From: Afipia sp.
GTDB lineage: Bacteria > Pseudomonadota > Alphaproteobacteria > Rhizobiales > Xanthobacteraceae
Length of the DNA: 56,192 nt
Direction of reading: 5' to 3'
Assembly (NCBI GenBank): GCA_030652315.1
Contig: JAUSAX010000105.1
Location: forward strand, 1-56,192
Shown here: positions 27,208 through 36,011 of the stretch, piece by piece
How positions within the stretch are numbered: the stretch's first letter is position 1
Layout of the letters: each line of letters begins with the position of its first letter
Notes under the pieces: generated by a model
Databases searched by the model: none
Told to the model about the DNA's origin: nothing
The model's input: the letters and a program-made list of their open reading frames with translations, nothing else
Translations under genes and position numbers: made by a program

Positions 27208-27939
27208 ATGAACGCAATGACGGGCGGCATCGGTTCAGGTTTGCACCTTTCATCGCGCCCCGCGACGCGCGCGCTTCGGGTCGCCGCCATTCTGCTTGGC
27301 GTCGGTCTGGTGCTGGGCGCTGGCCCGGTTCGTGCCCAGGATGCGGACGAGGACGACAACAAGACGTTCGAAGAAAAGCTGATGGACAACCTGATGGGCG
27401 GCCTCGGCGGCAAGAAGCTCGAGGACGGCTCCATTGAGTACCGCGAACGCTCGCCGCTGGTGGTTCCGTCCAAGATCGATCTTCCCCCACCGCAGTCCGG
27501 CAAGCCGAAGCTTGCGCCGAACTGGCCGAAGGATCCGGACATTGCCGAGCGCGCAGCCGCGCGCGAACGGGCCAAACAGAAGCGCAAGACCCCTGAAGAA
27601 GAACGCATGCCACTGATGCCGAGCGAACTCGCGCAGCGCACGCCGAAGAGCAAGGGCTCACAGGATACATCGTCCCCCGGCAGCAACAATTCCAACTCGC
27701 CGGTCATGATGCTGCCTTCGCAGCTCGGATACGTCGGCGGGCTGTTCTCCAATCCGTTCGGCAGCAAGACCACGGAAACCGAGAAATTCACCTCTGAGCC
27801 CGAGCGCAGCGAACTCACGCAGCCTCCAAGCGGTTACCAGACCCCGTCGTCGAACTTCGCCTACGGCGTCGGCCAGTTGAAGGCGCCGAAGGAACGGTGC
27901 GACGCCGCCAGCGGTCGATGCGAAAAGACCTGGGATTGA
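27208..27939 (+). CDS. Secreted hypothetical protein upstream of the M16 protease pair
   Basis: The 243-residue product has a signal peptide (hydrophobic core AAILLGVGLVLGA, cut near PVRAQ) then an acidic stretch (DADEDDNKTFEEKLMDNLMGG) and a long Pro/Lys/Ser-rich, probably disordered part. Two Cys lie near the end (ERCDAASGRCEKTWD). No family is recognised. I used the ATG at 27208; the frame opens at 27070 but that part overlaps the tandem repeat. It is 171 bases upstream of the M16 genes and may act with them, which is inference from position. Confidence 0.7.
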   Translation: MNAMTGGIGSGLHLSSRPATRALRVAAILLGVGLVLGAGPVRAQDADEDDNKTFEEKLMDNLMGGLGGKKLEDGSIEYRERSPLVVPSKIDLPPPQSGKPKLAPNWPKDPDIAERAAARERAKQKRKTPEEERMPLMPSELAQRTPKSKGSQDTSSPGSNNSNSPVMMLPSQLGYVGGLFSNPFGSKTTETEKFTSEPERSELTQPPSGYQTPSSNFAYGVGQLKAPKERCDAASGRCEKTWD

Positions 27940-28110
27940 GCTTGGGATTGATCGTCCCAGCCGCATCGTCACGTTGACGGCTGTTGCTCCATGATCGCGG
28001 ATCCGCCATCCTTCGATCGCTCAAGTGACTATCGTTTCAGGTCCCGCAGCGTCGCCTCTCGCGGATTTGAATGTCTCCCGGGCGATAAACCTGCGATCCG
28101 GTAGAACACC

Positions 28111-29505
28111 ATGACAGCTTTCCGCCTCCCCCTTGTCCGCGCTGCCGCAGCGCTTGGCCTTCTGCTCGCGCCGGCTGCGACTCACACCGCAATGGCGCAA
28201 ACCGGGACAGCGCCCGCGACCTTCACGCTCGGCAACGGCCTTCACGTCGTGGTTATTCCCGACCGCCGCACGCCGGTGGTCACGCAGATGATCTGGTACA
28301 AGGTCGGCTCGGCCGACGAGACGCCGGGCAAGTCAGGCCTCGCGCATTTCCTCGAACACCTGATGTTCAAAGGTACCAGCGCACATCCGGCTGGCGAATT
28401 CTCCCAGCTGATCGCGCGCATCGGCGGCAACGAGAACGCCTTCACCTCCTACGACTACACCGCTTATTACCAGCGCGTGTCACGCGACAAGCTCGCGACC
28501 ATGATGGAATTCGAAGCCGACCGCATGACCGGCCTCATTCTCAAGGACGAGAACGTGCTGCCGGAGCGCGACGTGGTGCTCGAAGAGTACAACATGCGCG
28601 TCGGCAACAGCCCCGATGCGCGGCTGACCGAGCAGATCATGGCGGCGCTGTATCTCAACCATCCCTATGGCCGTCCGGTGATCGGCTGGCACCAGGAGAT
28701 CGAGAAACTGAACCGCGAGGACGCGCTCGCCTTCTACAAACGCTTTTACGCGCCGAACAACGCGACCCTTGTGATCGCCGGCGATGTCAGCGTCGATGAG
28801 GTCCGCCCGATGGTCGAGGCCGCCTACGGCAAGATTCCGCCGCAACCCGCGATTCCGCCGCAGCGGATCCGGCCGCAGGAGCCCACGCCTGCCGGGCCGC
28901 GCACGGTAACGCTGGCCGATCCGCGCGTCGAGCAGCCGAGCGTGCGCCGTTACTATCTCGTTCCATCGTCTGTCACCGCCGCCCCTGCGCAAGGCGCCGC
29001 GCTCGAAGTGCTGGCGCAGTTGATGGGCACCGGCAGCAATTCGCTGCTGTATCGCGCGCTGGTGGTGGACAAGCCGCTCGCGGTCAGCGCCGGCGCCTGG
29101 TACCAGGGCACGGGGGTCGATCCGACCCAGTTCGGAATCTCCGCCTCGCCGAAGCCCGGCGTGGAATTTCCGCAGGTCGAACAGGCGATCGATGAAGTGA
29201 TCGCCAAGCTGGCACAGAGTCCTGTGCCAGCCGAAGAGCTCGAACGCGTCAAGACCCAGATGATCGCTCAGGCGATCTACGCGCAGGACAGCCAGACCAC
29301 GCTGGCACGCTGGTACGGCGCGGCGATCACCGTCGGCCTCAGCGTCGACGATGTCCGGGCGTGGCCCGACCGCATCCGCGCGGTCACCGCCGAGCAGGTT
29401 CGCGAGGCCGCGCAGACATGGCTCGACAAGAAGCGATCCGCCACCGGCTACCTGATCAAGGAACCGGCGGCGACAAGCGCGAAGCGCGAGGAGAAACGTT
29501 CGTGA
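28111..29505 (+). CDS. M16 family zinc metallopeptidase, catalytic subunit
   Basis: The 464-residue product has a signal peptide (cut near AMAQ) and the inverted zinc motif HFLEH (His79-His83), with the third ligand expected in the ERDVVLEEYN region. The rest matches the two-domain M16 pitrilysin/processing-peptidase fold. It overlaps the next gene, coding for a non-catalytic M16 partner, by four bases (GTGA). Such M16B pairs form heterodimers that degrade peptides in the periplasm in other bacteria; the substrate is unknown here. Confidence 0.92.
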   Translation: MTAFRLPLVRAAAALGLLLAPAATHTAMAQTGTAPATFTLGNGLHVVVIPDRRTPVVTQMIWYKVGSADETPGKSGLAHFLEHLMFKGTSAHPAGEFSQLIARIGGNENAFTSYDYTAYYQRVSRDKLATMMEFEADRMTGLILKDENVLPERDVVLEEYNMRVGNSPDARLTEQIMAALYLNHPYGRPVIGWHQEIEKLNREDALAFYKRFYAPNNATLVIAGDVSVDEVRPMVEAAYGKIPPQPAIPPQRIRPQEPTPAGPRTVTLADPRVEQPSVRRYYLVPSSVTAAPAQGAALEVLAQLMGTGSNSLLYRALVVDKPLAVSAGAWYQGTGVDPTQFGISASPKPGVEFPQVEQAIDEVIAKLAQSPVPAEELERVKTQMIAQAIYAQDSQTTLARWYGAAITVGLSVDDVRAWPDRIRAVTAEQVREAAQTWLDKKRSATGYLIKEPAATSAKREEKRS

Positions 29506-30875
29506 TCGTCACTCGCCGCCAACTGCCGTCACTCGCCGCCGCGTTTCTCGCTGCCGCCACTTCGCTTGCGGTATCTGTGACGCCGGCATCCGCCGCCGCG
29601 AAGGTTCAACGCGTGGTGTCGCCCGGCGGCATCGAAGCCTGGTTCGTGCAGGATGCGACCGTACCGCTGGTCGCGATGGAATATGCCTTCGCCGGCGGCT
29701 CGTCGCAGGACCCGGCCGACAAGCCCGGCACCGGATCGTTCACCGCCAACATGCTCGATGAAGGCGCTGCCGATCTGGATTCGAAGGCCTTTCACGAACG
29801 CCTCGAGCGGCGCGCCATCGAAATGAACTTTTCGGTGACCCGCGACTATCTGCGCGGCTCGATGCGAATGCTGAAGGAACACAGCGGCGAGGCGTTCGGT
29901 CTGCTGAAATTGGCATTGACCGCCGCGCGGTTCGACAACGAGCCACTGGAGCGCGTCCGCGCGCAGATGCTGTCGAGCGCGCGCCGTGAGACCACTAATC
30001 CGGTGTCGATCGCTGGCCGCAAGTTCTGGGAACAGGCCTACGGCACGCATCCCTATGCACGCGCGCCGAACGGCACGCTCGAAAGCCTTCCGGCGATCCA
30101 GTCCGCCGACCTGAAGGATTATGCGCGGCGCGTGATCGCCAGGGATGCACTGAAGATCGCGGTTGTCGGCGACATTACACCGGAAGCTCTCGGCAAACTG
30201 CTCGACGACACGTTCGGTGTGCTGCCCGCCAAGGGCAATCTCACGCCGGTCCCTGCGGTGGAAGCCGCCAAGCCGCCACTGCAGACATCTGCCATCGTGG
30301 ATGTGCCGCAGACCTCGGTGAATTTTGGCGGACCGGGCGTCGCGCGCAACGATCCCGACTTCATGGCGGCCTATATCGTCAACCACATTCTCGGCGGCGG
30401 CACGCTGTCGACGCGGCTCTACAAGGAAGTCCGTGAAAAGCGCGGGCTGGTCTATTCGGTATCGGAATCCCTGATCTGGATGAAGAAGTCTTCGCTGTTC
30501 GCAGGCTCCACCGCCACCCGCGCCGACAAGGCGAAGGAGACGCTCGACACCATCGCCAGCGAGATCGCGCGCATGGGCAATGAAGGCCCGACGCAGAAGG
30601 AACTCGACGAAGCCAAGTCCTATCTCAAGGGCTCGCAGATGCTGGCGCTCGATACCTCGTCGAAATTCGCCGGCGCGCTGCTGCAATACCAGCTCGACGA
30701 GCTCGGCATCGACTATATCGAGAAGCGCAATGCCATCGTCGATGCGGTCACGCTGGAGGATACCAAGCGCGTCGCCAAGCGCATCTGGGGTCAAGGGCTC
30801 TTGAGTGTGAGCGTCGGCCGCGCGGCACAGGCGGCAGCACAACCGGCAACGGGAGCCGCGCCGAAGGCGAACTAG
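29502..30875 (+). CDS. M16 family protein, non-catalytic partner subunit
   Basis: The 457-residue product has a signal peptide (ending ASAAA) and the M16 fold but no HxxEH: the matching stretch reads GTGSFTANMLDEG. It keeps the RLYKEVREKRGLVYSVSES block (R/Y motif) that in heterodimeric M16 enzymes comes from the non-zinc subunit and helps hold substrate. The GTG start at 29502 overlaps the previous stop. It should assemble with the upstream catalytic subunit in the periplasm. Confidence 0.9.
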   Translation: MIVTRRQLPSLAAAFLAAATSLAVSVTPASAAAKVQRVVSPGGIEAWFVQDATVPLVAMEYAFAGGSSQDPADKPGTGSFTANMLDEGAADLDSKAFHERLERRAIEMNFSVTRDYLRGSMRMLKEHSGEAFGLLKLALTAARFDNEPLERVRAQMLSSARRETTNPVSIAGRKFWEQAYGTHPYARAPNGTLESLPAIQSADLKDYARRVIARDALKIAVVGDITPEALGKLLDDTFGVLPAKGNLTPVPAVEAAKPPLQTSAIVDVPQTSVNFGGPGVARNDPDFMAAYIVNHILGGGTLSTRLYKEVREKRGLVYSVSESLIWMKKSSLFAGSTATRADKAKETLDTIASEIARMGNEGPTQKELDEAKSYLKGSQMLALDTSSKFAGALLQYQLDELGIDYIEKRNAIVDAVTLEDTKRVAKRIWGQGLLSVSVGRAAQAAAQPATGAAPKAN

Positions 30876-30888
30876 GCCGCGCGGCGAC

Positions 30889-31596
30889 CTAGTGCCACTC
30901 CGCGAGATTGATCGCGAGCGCCAGAGCCCCCACCAAAATGAGACTTGTGGCCCATACGGCATCGAGATTGAACCAGCTTCGCGACACGAATCTGAGTCCC
31001 AGATAGCGATAGACAAGCCATGCCGAAAATCCACCGGCCGCAATCATCGCAGCCGAATGGATAAAGGCGACCTCTACCGCCGTCCCGAGATTGGCGCCAA
31101 TCAGAACGCTTGTCGCAATATGCCCATTGTCGGATTCACCTGCGCGGCAGAGCCCGAGATAGATCGGAACCAGCATCAACCCGGCGCCGTGCGCAATCGC
31201 GACGACGAAAGACCAGAGCCCCAGTTGCGTCGGCCGTATCCGCGCCAGCGCCCGCGGATGGCGCCGGTTGATGAGCCGGAAAATGCCGAACGCAATCACC
31301 AGAAGACTTGCGCCGATCTGGATTTGCCGTTGCCACGCGACCAGCGCAGCGAGCAGTGCAAAGGGAAGAACAATCAACAGCACAGCCAACAGATGGCCGA
31401 TCGAGAGTGGCCACAGCGCCGCGAACAGCGCGCGGGGGCTTTTGTCCATCAACCCCGCTGAGACGGCCAATGGCCAGCCCATGCCGGGATTCACGCCATG
31501 ATAGATGCCGCTCACGACAACGGCGAGCCAAAGTCCTGCCGGGGTCCAGTCCGCAGCACTCAAAGCGGGTGTCCTGAATCCGAAGTTCGCATCCAC
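30889..31596 (-). CDS. Six-helix membrane protein coupled to SBP56
   Basis: The 235-residue product has about six membrane helices. The first loop carries GIYHGVNPGMGWPLAVSAGL, which resembles the HxxxPGxG pattern of NicO/UreH-type metal transporters. A second conserved-looking stretch is VAIAHGAGLMLVPIYLGLC. No firm family can be named. The GTG start overlaps the SBP56 stop by one base (TAGTG), so translation is coupled and a joint role is likely. It might move a metal or export a product, which is inference. It converges with the M16 operon. Confidence 0.72.
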   Translation of the reverse strand: MDANFGFRTPALSAADWTPAGLWLAVVVSGIYHGVNPGMGWPLAVSAGLMDKSPRALFAALWPLSIGHLLAVLLIVLPFALLAALVAWQRQIQIGASLLVIAFGIFRLINRRHPRALARIRPTQLGLWSFVVAIAHGAGLMLVPIYLGLCRAGESDNGHIATSVLIGANLGTAVEVAFIHSAAMIAAGGFSAWLVYRYLGLRFVSRSWFNLDAVWATSLILVGALALAINLAEWH

Positions 31597-32996
31597 TAGA
31601 CCGACGGATAACAGAATGAGTCCGTCGAACAGTCACCACCATCGAGCCGGATCTGATGCGCGCGGTAGCCGTCAGGGAAGCTCAGCCAGTAATCCTTTGC
31701 GAGTTCGAGACCGCCGCCCGGTTTCACATTGGCCATCACCTCGGCACCCGGAATTCCGTCGGGATAGAATTGATCATCCCATGTCGAATAGAGCGAGTTG
31801 GTCCAGTACACGCGCTTGCCGTCGCGGCTGATCTCGACCATCTGCGGTCCGCCGGCATACACTTTGCCGTTGGGATGCGGCGTTCGCCGGGCGATGCCGC
31901 CGATGTGCACGGAGCCCGCAAGCTTCGGCTTTCTCGGGTCGCTGACATCGTACTGGCGCATCTCGCCCGTTCCCCAGCACGACACATAGAGAAACCTGTC
32001 ATCCATGGAGAGGTCGATGTCCGAGACCAGCGGCGGCACTGCGCCGAAGCCCTGCAGCAGCGGCGGAAGCTTTTCCTTGGGCGCGGGTTCAGCCGGAATC
32101 GTCGCCGTCTTCTCGATGTGAAACTTTCCACCCTCGCGCCACCAGGTCCAGATCGAGCCTTCGAGATTGGTGGTATCGACCACAACGCCAAGGAAGCCAT
32201 ACTCGCGAACCGGGTCATGCGCAGGACGGACTTCGAGCGCCATTTGATGGTTAGCGCCGAGATCGATGGTCTGAACATTGCGCCGGGCCCGCAGATCCCA
32301 GAAATGGATTCGATGGCCATACTTGTTGGACAGCAGATCCTCAGCCACGATTCCGTTTTCAAACTGCGGCGGCAGTCCCCACTCGCTGGTGACCATGTAG
32401 TCGCGCGGCAGATTCCACCAGAAATCGTAGTGCAGCGTCTGGGGACCGCGATCGATCTCCCAGCGCCCGAGAACGTCAAAGGTCTCGCAGTCCATGATGA
32501 AAACGCCGGGCGGTCCGTCGGTGCCGTCCTTTCCGCCACCGCCGAGCGTGCTGACGTAAATGCCTTCCGGCCCGCAATGAACGGTGTGGGGCCGCGAGTA
32601 ACCTGTCTTTTTGAAAATCTCTTCGGGCTCGATGATCTTGTGAATCTTCGCCTTGGTCGGATCAGGTTTCGTGTCCACGATGTAGATGCGCGAGGACCGG
32701 ATTCCGGGAATGATCAGGTAACGCCGTTCGACGAACGCATGACCTGTCAGCGGAGATAAAGCCGACGAGCAGGCGTTCCAGCCGAAATGATGAAACTCGT
32801 CGCCCTTGTTCGGCATCGTCACGGTGTGAACGACCTGACTATAGGTGGGCGAGCCCGGCTTCACATCGATCACTGCCAGCGCATCGGGCTTCGAGAAATC
32901 AGGGCTGAGCAGCAACGTATAAGCGAAGTTCTCGGGGGGAGCTTCCATCGCAAGCTTCGGTGATGCGTGGAAGGTCGGATCGGGCCTCATCGTCAT
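31596..32996 (-). CDS. Selenium-binding protein 56 family / methanethiol oxidase-like
   Basis: The 466-residue product is a beta-propeller SBP56 protein: FAYTLLLSPDFSKPDALAVIDV near the start, FHHFGWNACSSA, SRPHTVHCGPEGIYVS, LHYDFWWNLPRDYMVTSEWG and DIDLSMDDRFLYVSCWGTGEM. The many histidines in these blocks are the likely metal ligands. Bacterial members (MtoX) are copper-dependent methanethiol oxidases that make formaldehyde, hydrogen sulfide and hydrogen peroxide; human SELENBP1 does the same. No obvious signal peptide is present, unlike periplasmic MtoX. The start at 32996 follows GGGAGGT. mtoX is usually beside SCO1/SenC and mauG genes; here the only partner is a membrane protein. Confidence 0.9.
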   Translation of the reverse strand: MTMRPDPTFHASPKLAMEAPPENFAYTLLLSPDFSKPDALAVIDVKPGSPTYSQVVHTVTMPNKGDEFHHFGWNACSSALSPLTGHAFVERRYLIIPGIRSSRIYIVDTKPDPTKAKIHKIIEPEEIFKKTGYSRPHTVHCGPEGIYVSTLGGGGKDGTDGPPGVFIMDCETFDVLGRWEIDRGPQTLHYDFWWNLPRDYMVTSEWGLPPQFENGIVAEDLLSNKYGHRIHFWDLRARRNVQTIDLGANHQMALEVRPAHDPVREYGFLGVVVDTTNLEGSIWTWWREGGKFHIEKTATIPAEPAPKEKLPPLLQGFGAVPPLVSDIDLSMDDRFLYVSCWGTGEMRQYDVSDPRKPKLAGSVHIGGIARRTPHPNGKVYAGGPQMVEISRDGKRVYWTNSLYSTWDDQFYPDGIPGAEVMANVKPGGGLELAKDYWLSFPDGYRAHQIRLDGGDCSTDSFCYPSV

Positions 32997-33215
32997 CGCA
33001 CTACCTCCCTGTGTCGACCCGCAATGCCACACGGCATGCGGAAGCGAGTTTGCAGAAAGTGCAGAAAGAAAATGACCTGTTGAGCGCTTGGCGAGCAGCC
33101 GGCCCGCCGGCGGGCACCTTAGCACCGCACGCCCGAAAAAGAAGATCGCGACGCGCAGGAAAATGTTCCCGTTTCTCGCGTCCACCGACAAGCGCGTTGG
33201 GTGTTCCGCTGGCCG

Positions 33216-34163
33216 CTACTTGAACAACGGCGTGCCCGGCACGAAGGCGTCGAACGCCGCCCAGAACTGCTGCCGGTAACGATCCTGCTCCTGCAGGATC
33301 TCGTGCCTGGAGCCCGCGATCACCAGATGCGATCCGGCGCGCAGGTGATAGGCGAATTCCTCGATGGCGGCGGTTGAGACAACAGTGTCGCTGCTCGCGG
33401 CCATCATCAGGATCGGCAGCCTGATCTGCGACGGATAACGCGCCTCGCGGAATTCAACGATCGCCCGGAACGCGCTATCGGCCCACGCCACCGTCGGCGA
33501 TGCGATGCCGAGCGTCGGATCCTCCTCGTAGATGGCGGCGTTGCGCGCATAGCGCACCGGGTCTGACGTCAGCGAATTGTTGACGAAGCTCGTGGTTCCG
33601 GTGAGTTCGCCATTGCCGCCGGGAACATAATTACCGCCCATCCCCATCCAGCGCAGCGTCCGCACCAGAATGCGCGTCGGCAATTTGGTGGCGTAGCCCG
33701 GCAGATCGATCATCGGCGCGGACAGCACGATGCGGTCGAACCAGCGCTTGCCGGAATGCGCCACCCGCAACAAAACCGCGCCACCCATTGAATGCGCCAA
33801 TGCATAATACGGCGGCGGACAGTCCGGCAGCATCACCTGCTGCACGAAGGTTTCGACATCAACCTCGAAGTCGGAGAACCTGTGGACATAGCCCTTGCGG
33901 GGATCGCGCAGTTGCCGCGACGAATGTCCCTGCCCGCGCCAGTCGATCATCGCCACCGCGAAGCCGCGTTCGCGCAGTTCGCGCACGGTCTCGAAGTATT
34001 TCTCGATGCTCTCGCCACGTCCGGTGAAAACGCAAACCGTGCCCTTGCGGTTGGCCGGCGGCTGCCAGCGCGCGAAGCGCAACTCGGCGCCGTCGGGCGT
34101 CTTGATGGTGCCGGAGACAACGTTGTCGGGAACGGGATTGGCGGGAATGGAAACGAGCGTCAT
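33216..34163 (-). CDS. Alpha/beta hydrolase, lysophospholipase-like (PldB/monoglyceride lipase type)
   Basis: The 315-residue product has the nucleophile elbow AHSMGGAV, an oxyanion block FTGRGESIEKY, the WRGQGHSSR motif shared with monoglyceride lipases, a late aspartate (ASSDTVV) and catalytic histidine (GSRHEIL). It likely hydrolyses monoacyl lipids. No signal peptide is seen. It is divergent from the small heat-shock gene and shares that 297-base gap. Confidence 0.87.
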   Translation of the reverse strand: MTLVSIPANPVPDNVVSGTIKTPDGAELRFARWQPPANRKGTVCVFTGRGESIEKYFETVRELRERGFAVAMIDWRGQGHSSRQLRDPRKGYVHRFSDFEVDVETFVQQVMLPDCPPPYYALAHSMGGAVLLRVAHSGKRWFDRIVLSAPMIDLPGYATKLPTRILVRTLRWMGMGGNYVPGGNGELTGTTSFVNNSLTSDPVRYARNAAIYEEDPTLGIASPTVAWADSAFRAIVEFREARYPSQIRLPILMMAASSDTVVSTAAIEEFAYHLRAGSHLVIAGSRHEILQEQDRYRQQFWAAFDAFVPGTPLFK

Positions 34164-34239
34164 TGGGGGGCCGATCAGCCAAAAGGAAACATCAAATTCG
34201 GAAAGGATAGTGCGGACAAAAAGAGGGGCCGGGAACCCT

Positions 34240-34267
34240 CTTGAACGTCACGAGGACCCTCCCATAT
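34240..34267 (+). promoter_or_regulatory. Sigma-32-like heat-shock promoter
   Basis: CTTGAA at 34240-34245 and CCCATAT at 34261-34267 fit the sigma-32 consensus (CTTGAAA, then CCCCATNT) with a suitable gap. It lies 170-220 bases upstream of the small heat-shock gene on the same strand, so the mRNA would carry a long leader. Confidence 0.6.
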
Positions 34268-34364
34268 CAGTTTCGTGCAGGCCAGTTAAGGCTGCACGCA
34301 GAACGAAAACCCGGCCCAATGGCGGGTTGTCTGCTCTTTGCAAAAGAGTGGCGCGTTGTGCATG

Positions 34365-34460
34365 CGAGACGGTCCTAAGGAGTTTGCTCACGCGAGCATG
34401 GCCCAGGATCAAGTCCGTCCCGCCTGAAAACGCGCTGGTCGCTCACTTTGGAGGACTAAC
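34365..34460 (+). promoter_or_regulatory. ROSE-like RNA thermometer in the hsp20 leader
   Basis: Just before the ATG the leader reads TCGCT (34439-34443), a six-base loop region, then GGAGGA (34450-34455). UC[G]CU is complementary to AGGA apart from one unpaired G, the hallmark UYGCU/anti-Shine-Dalgarno arrangement of ROSE elements. Upstream hairpins fit the multi-stem ROSE layout: TGCTC...GAGCA at about 34385-34398, and CTCTTT...AAAGAG further 5'. In Bradyrhizobium, ROSE elements melt on heating and free the ribosome site of small heat-shock genes. The 5' limit is approximate. Confidence 0.7.
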
Positions 34461-34916
34461 ATGCGTACGTTTGATCTGACCCCCTTCTATCGTTCCACCG
34501 TCGGTTTCGACCGCCTGTTTTCGCTGCTCGATCAAGCGAACGGCGACGGCTCGTCGGGCTATCCGCCCTACAACATCGAGCGCACCGGCGAGAACAATTT
34601 CCGGATTTCAGTCGCCGTCTCCGGCTTTTCGCAGAATGAAATCTCGATCGTCGCCAAGGAAAACACCCTGACGATCAAGGGCGAGAAAGCCGCCAACGAG
34701 AACAGCCAGACCGGCGAAGTGCTTTATCGCGGCATCGCGTCGCGCGCCTTCGAGCGCCAGTTCCAGCTTGCCGACTTCGTGCAGGTGAAGAACGCCTCGC
34801 TCGAGAACGGCCTGCTCCACGTCGATCTCGTCCGCGAGATTCCCGAAGCGAAAAAGCCGCGCCAGATTCCAATCACCACCTCAGCACCGCAGGTGGCCGA
34901 GCAGGTCGCGGCCTAA
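34461..34916 (+). CDS. Small heat-shock protein (Hsp20/IbpA type)
   Basis: The 151-residue alpha-crystallin-domain protein starts MRTFDLTPFYRSTVGFDRLF, the class A rhizobial/IbpA N-terminus. It carries the core blocks YNIERTGENNFRISVAVSGF and SLENGLLHVDLVREIPEAKKP, and ends with an IPITT-type C-terminal anchor (IxI). It holds unfolding proteins for DnaK and ClpB. Expression is probably under double heat control: sigma-32 promoter and ROSE-like thermometer. A strong terminator follows. Confidence 0.95.
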   Translation: MRTFDLTPFYRSTVGFDRLFSLLDQANGDGSSGYPPYNIERTGENNFRISVAVSGFSQNEISIVAKENTLTIKGEKAANENSQTGEVLYRGIASRAFERQFQLADFVQVKNASLENGLLHVDLVREIPEAKKPRQIPITTSAPQVAEQVAA

Positions 34917-34946
34917 GCCATCGGCTTATTGAACCTCCTGAAACTG

Positions 34947-34976
34947 ACGCCCCGGTGCCCCCGGGGCGTTTTTTTT
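34947..34976 (+). terminator. Strong rho-independent terminator after hsp20
   Basis: A 9-bp GC stem (34947-34955 with 34961-34969, loop of five) is followed by eight T, 30 bases after the stop. Confidence 0.92.
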
Positions 34977-34992
34977 GTGCGGAACGCGACCG

Positions 34993-35865
34993 TTACTCCA
35001 AAGGCTGAACGTCAGGCATCGCCTGCGTCGGCCACAGTTTCAGCGTGGACGGCGCAGCCGCACCCACCGTCGCCGCTGCCGGTTTGGCCTCCGCTACGGC
35101 TGGCTTCGCCGCCGCGGGTTCCGTGGCAGGCACGGCCGCCTGCTGGGCGGGAGCCGTCGCAGGTGGCGTGATCGCGGTTCCAGCCGGTGACGGTTGTGCG
35201 GTCTGGGTGGCGGCCTTTGGCGCAGGACGCCGCGCCGTTTTCGGCACAGCGTTCGGCGGACGCGGCGCGTGACGCAGATCCAGCAACGATCCGCGCCGGT
35301 TTTCATAGCCGGCGTAAACTGTGGGCGGCGGAGCCGGCGGGCCGTAGGCCCCCATGATCCGCTCGTCGATGGCCTGCGCCGGAATGAAGCGTATGATTTG
35401 CCCGGTGCGGGCGTCGATGATCAGACGGCCGTCCTCGCCATACCGGTCGAACGCGGCGATGGTGTAGATCCAGCCGCGCTGGGTGACCCGGCCGAGCGGT
35501 GAATAGCCGCTTGAGCGCAGGACGGTCACGACCTGCTCGGGCGGCAGCATCGGCCGCGGTGAGCGCTCATAGCGCGCCGAAGGGATCGCCACATGAGGCC
35601 CGGAGCCATAACGCCCGGGACGATAGGAATCCGCATAAGGCCGTTGTGGATAAGGCCGCTCCTCATAGCGCCCGACGTAACGTCCCTCAGGCGGCGGCAG
35701 CGGGCCATCGTCCTCCAGGATCCGCGGCATCGGGATTCGGATGTCGCCCACCACCGGAAAATCGTCTCCGGCGCGCGCCGGAGACCCCAGAACCGTCACG
35801 GCGGCGAATATCGCGCCTGCCGCGGCGGCCCGCCTGGCCAACTGCTTCCTTGAAAATGAAGTCAT
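34993..35865 (-). CDS. Secreted Pro/Ala-rich hypothetical protein with PepSY-like core
   Basis: The 290-residue product has a signal peptide (hydrophobic AAAAGAIFAAVTVLG, cut near PARAG). An Arg/Tyr/Pro-rich stretch follows, then a compact middle (VVTVLRSSGYSPLGRVTQRG and YGEDGRLIIDARTGQIIRF, about 125-175) reminiscent of PepSY-type repeats, and finally an Ala/Pro/Lys-rich tail of about 100 residues. It is probably attached to or spans the envelope; function unknown. The start at 35865 follows GGGAGGCGA. Confidence 0.7.
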   Translation of the reverse strand: MTSFSRKQLARRAAAAGAIFAAVTVLGSPARAGDDFPVVGDIRIPMPRILEDDGPLPPPEGRYVGRYEERPYPQRPYADSYRPGRYGSGPHVAIPSARYERSPRPMLPPEQVVTVLRSSGYSPLGRVTQRGWIYTIAAFDRYGEDGRLIIDARTGQIIRFIPAQAIDERIMGAYGPPAPPPTVYAGYENRRGSLLDLRHAPRPPNAVPKTARRPAPKAATQTAQPSPAGTAITPPATAPAQQAAVPATEPAAAKPAVAEAKPAAATVGAAAPSTLKLWPTQAMPDVQPLE

Positions 35866-36011
35866 CTCGCGTCGCCTCCCATTCTGGGTCCCAAATCCCA
35901 AAGTCGGGGGTAAACGTGATTTGCGATTTCGGCGGAGCTAGGACCGGATGGCGGCGGCATTGCGCAATCCTGGGACGCGCCGGACGGACGGTATGGCCGC
36001 CGTACGCCGTC

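Noticed and set aside
29502..30875. Second M16 gene as an inactivated pseudogene
   Set aside because: The frame is intact, a signal peptide and R/Y motif are kept, and non-catalytic partner subunits are normal for M16B pairs.
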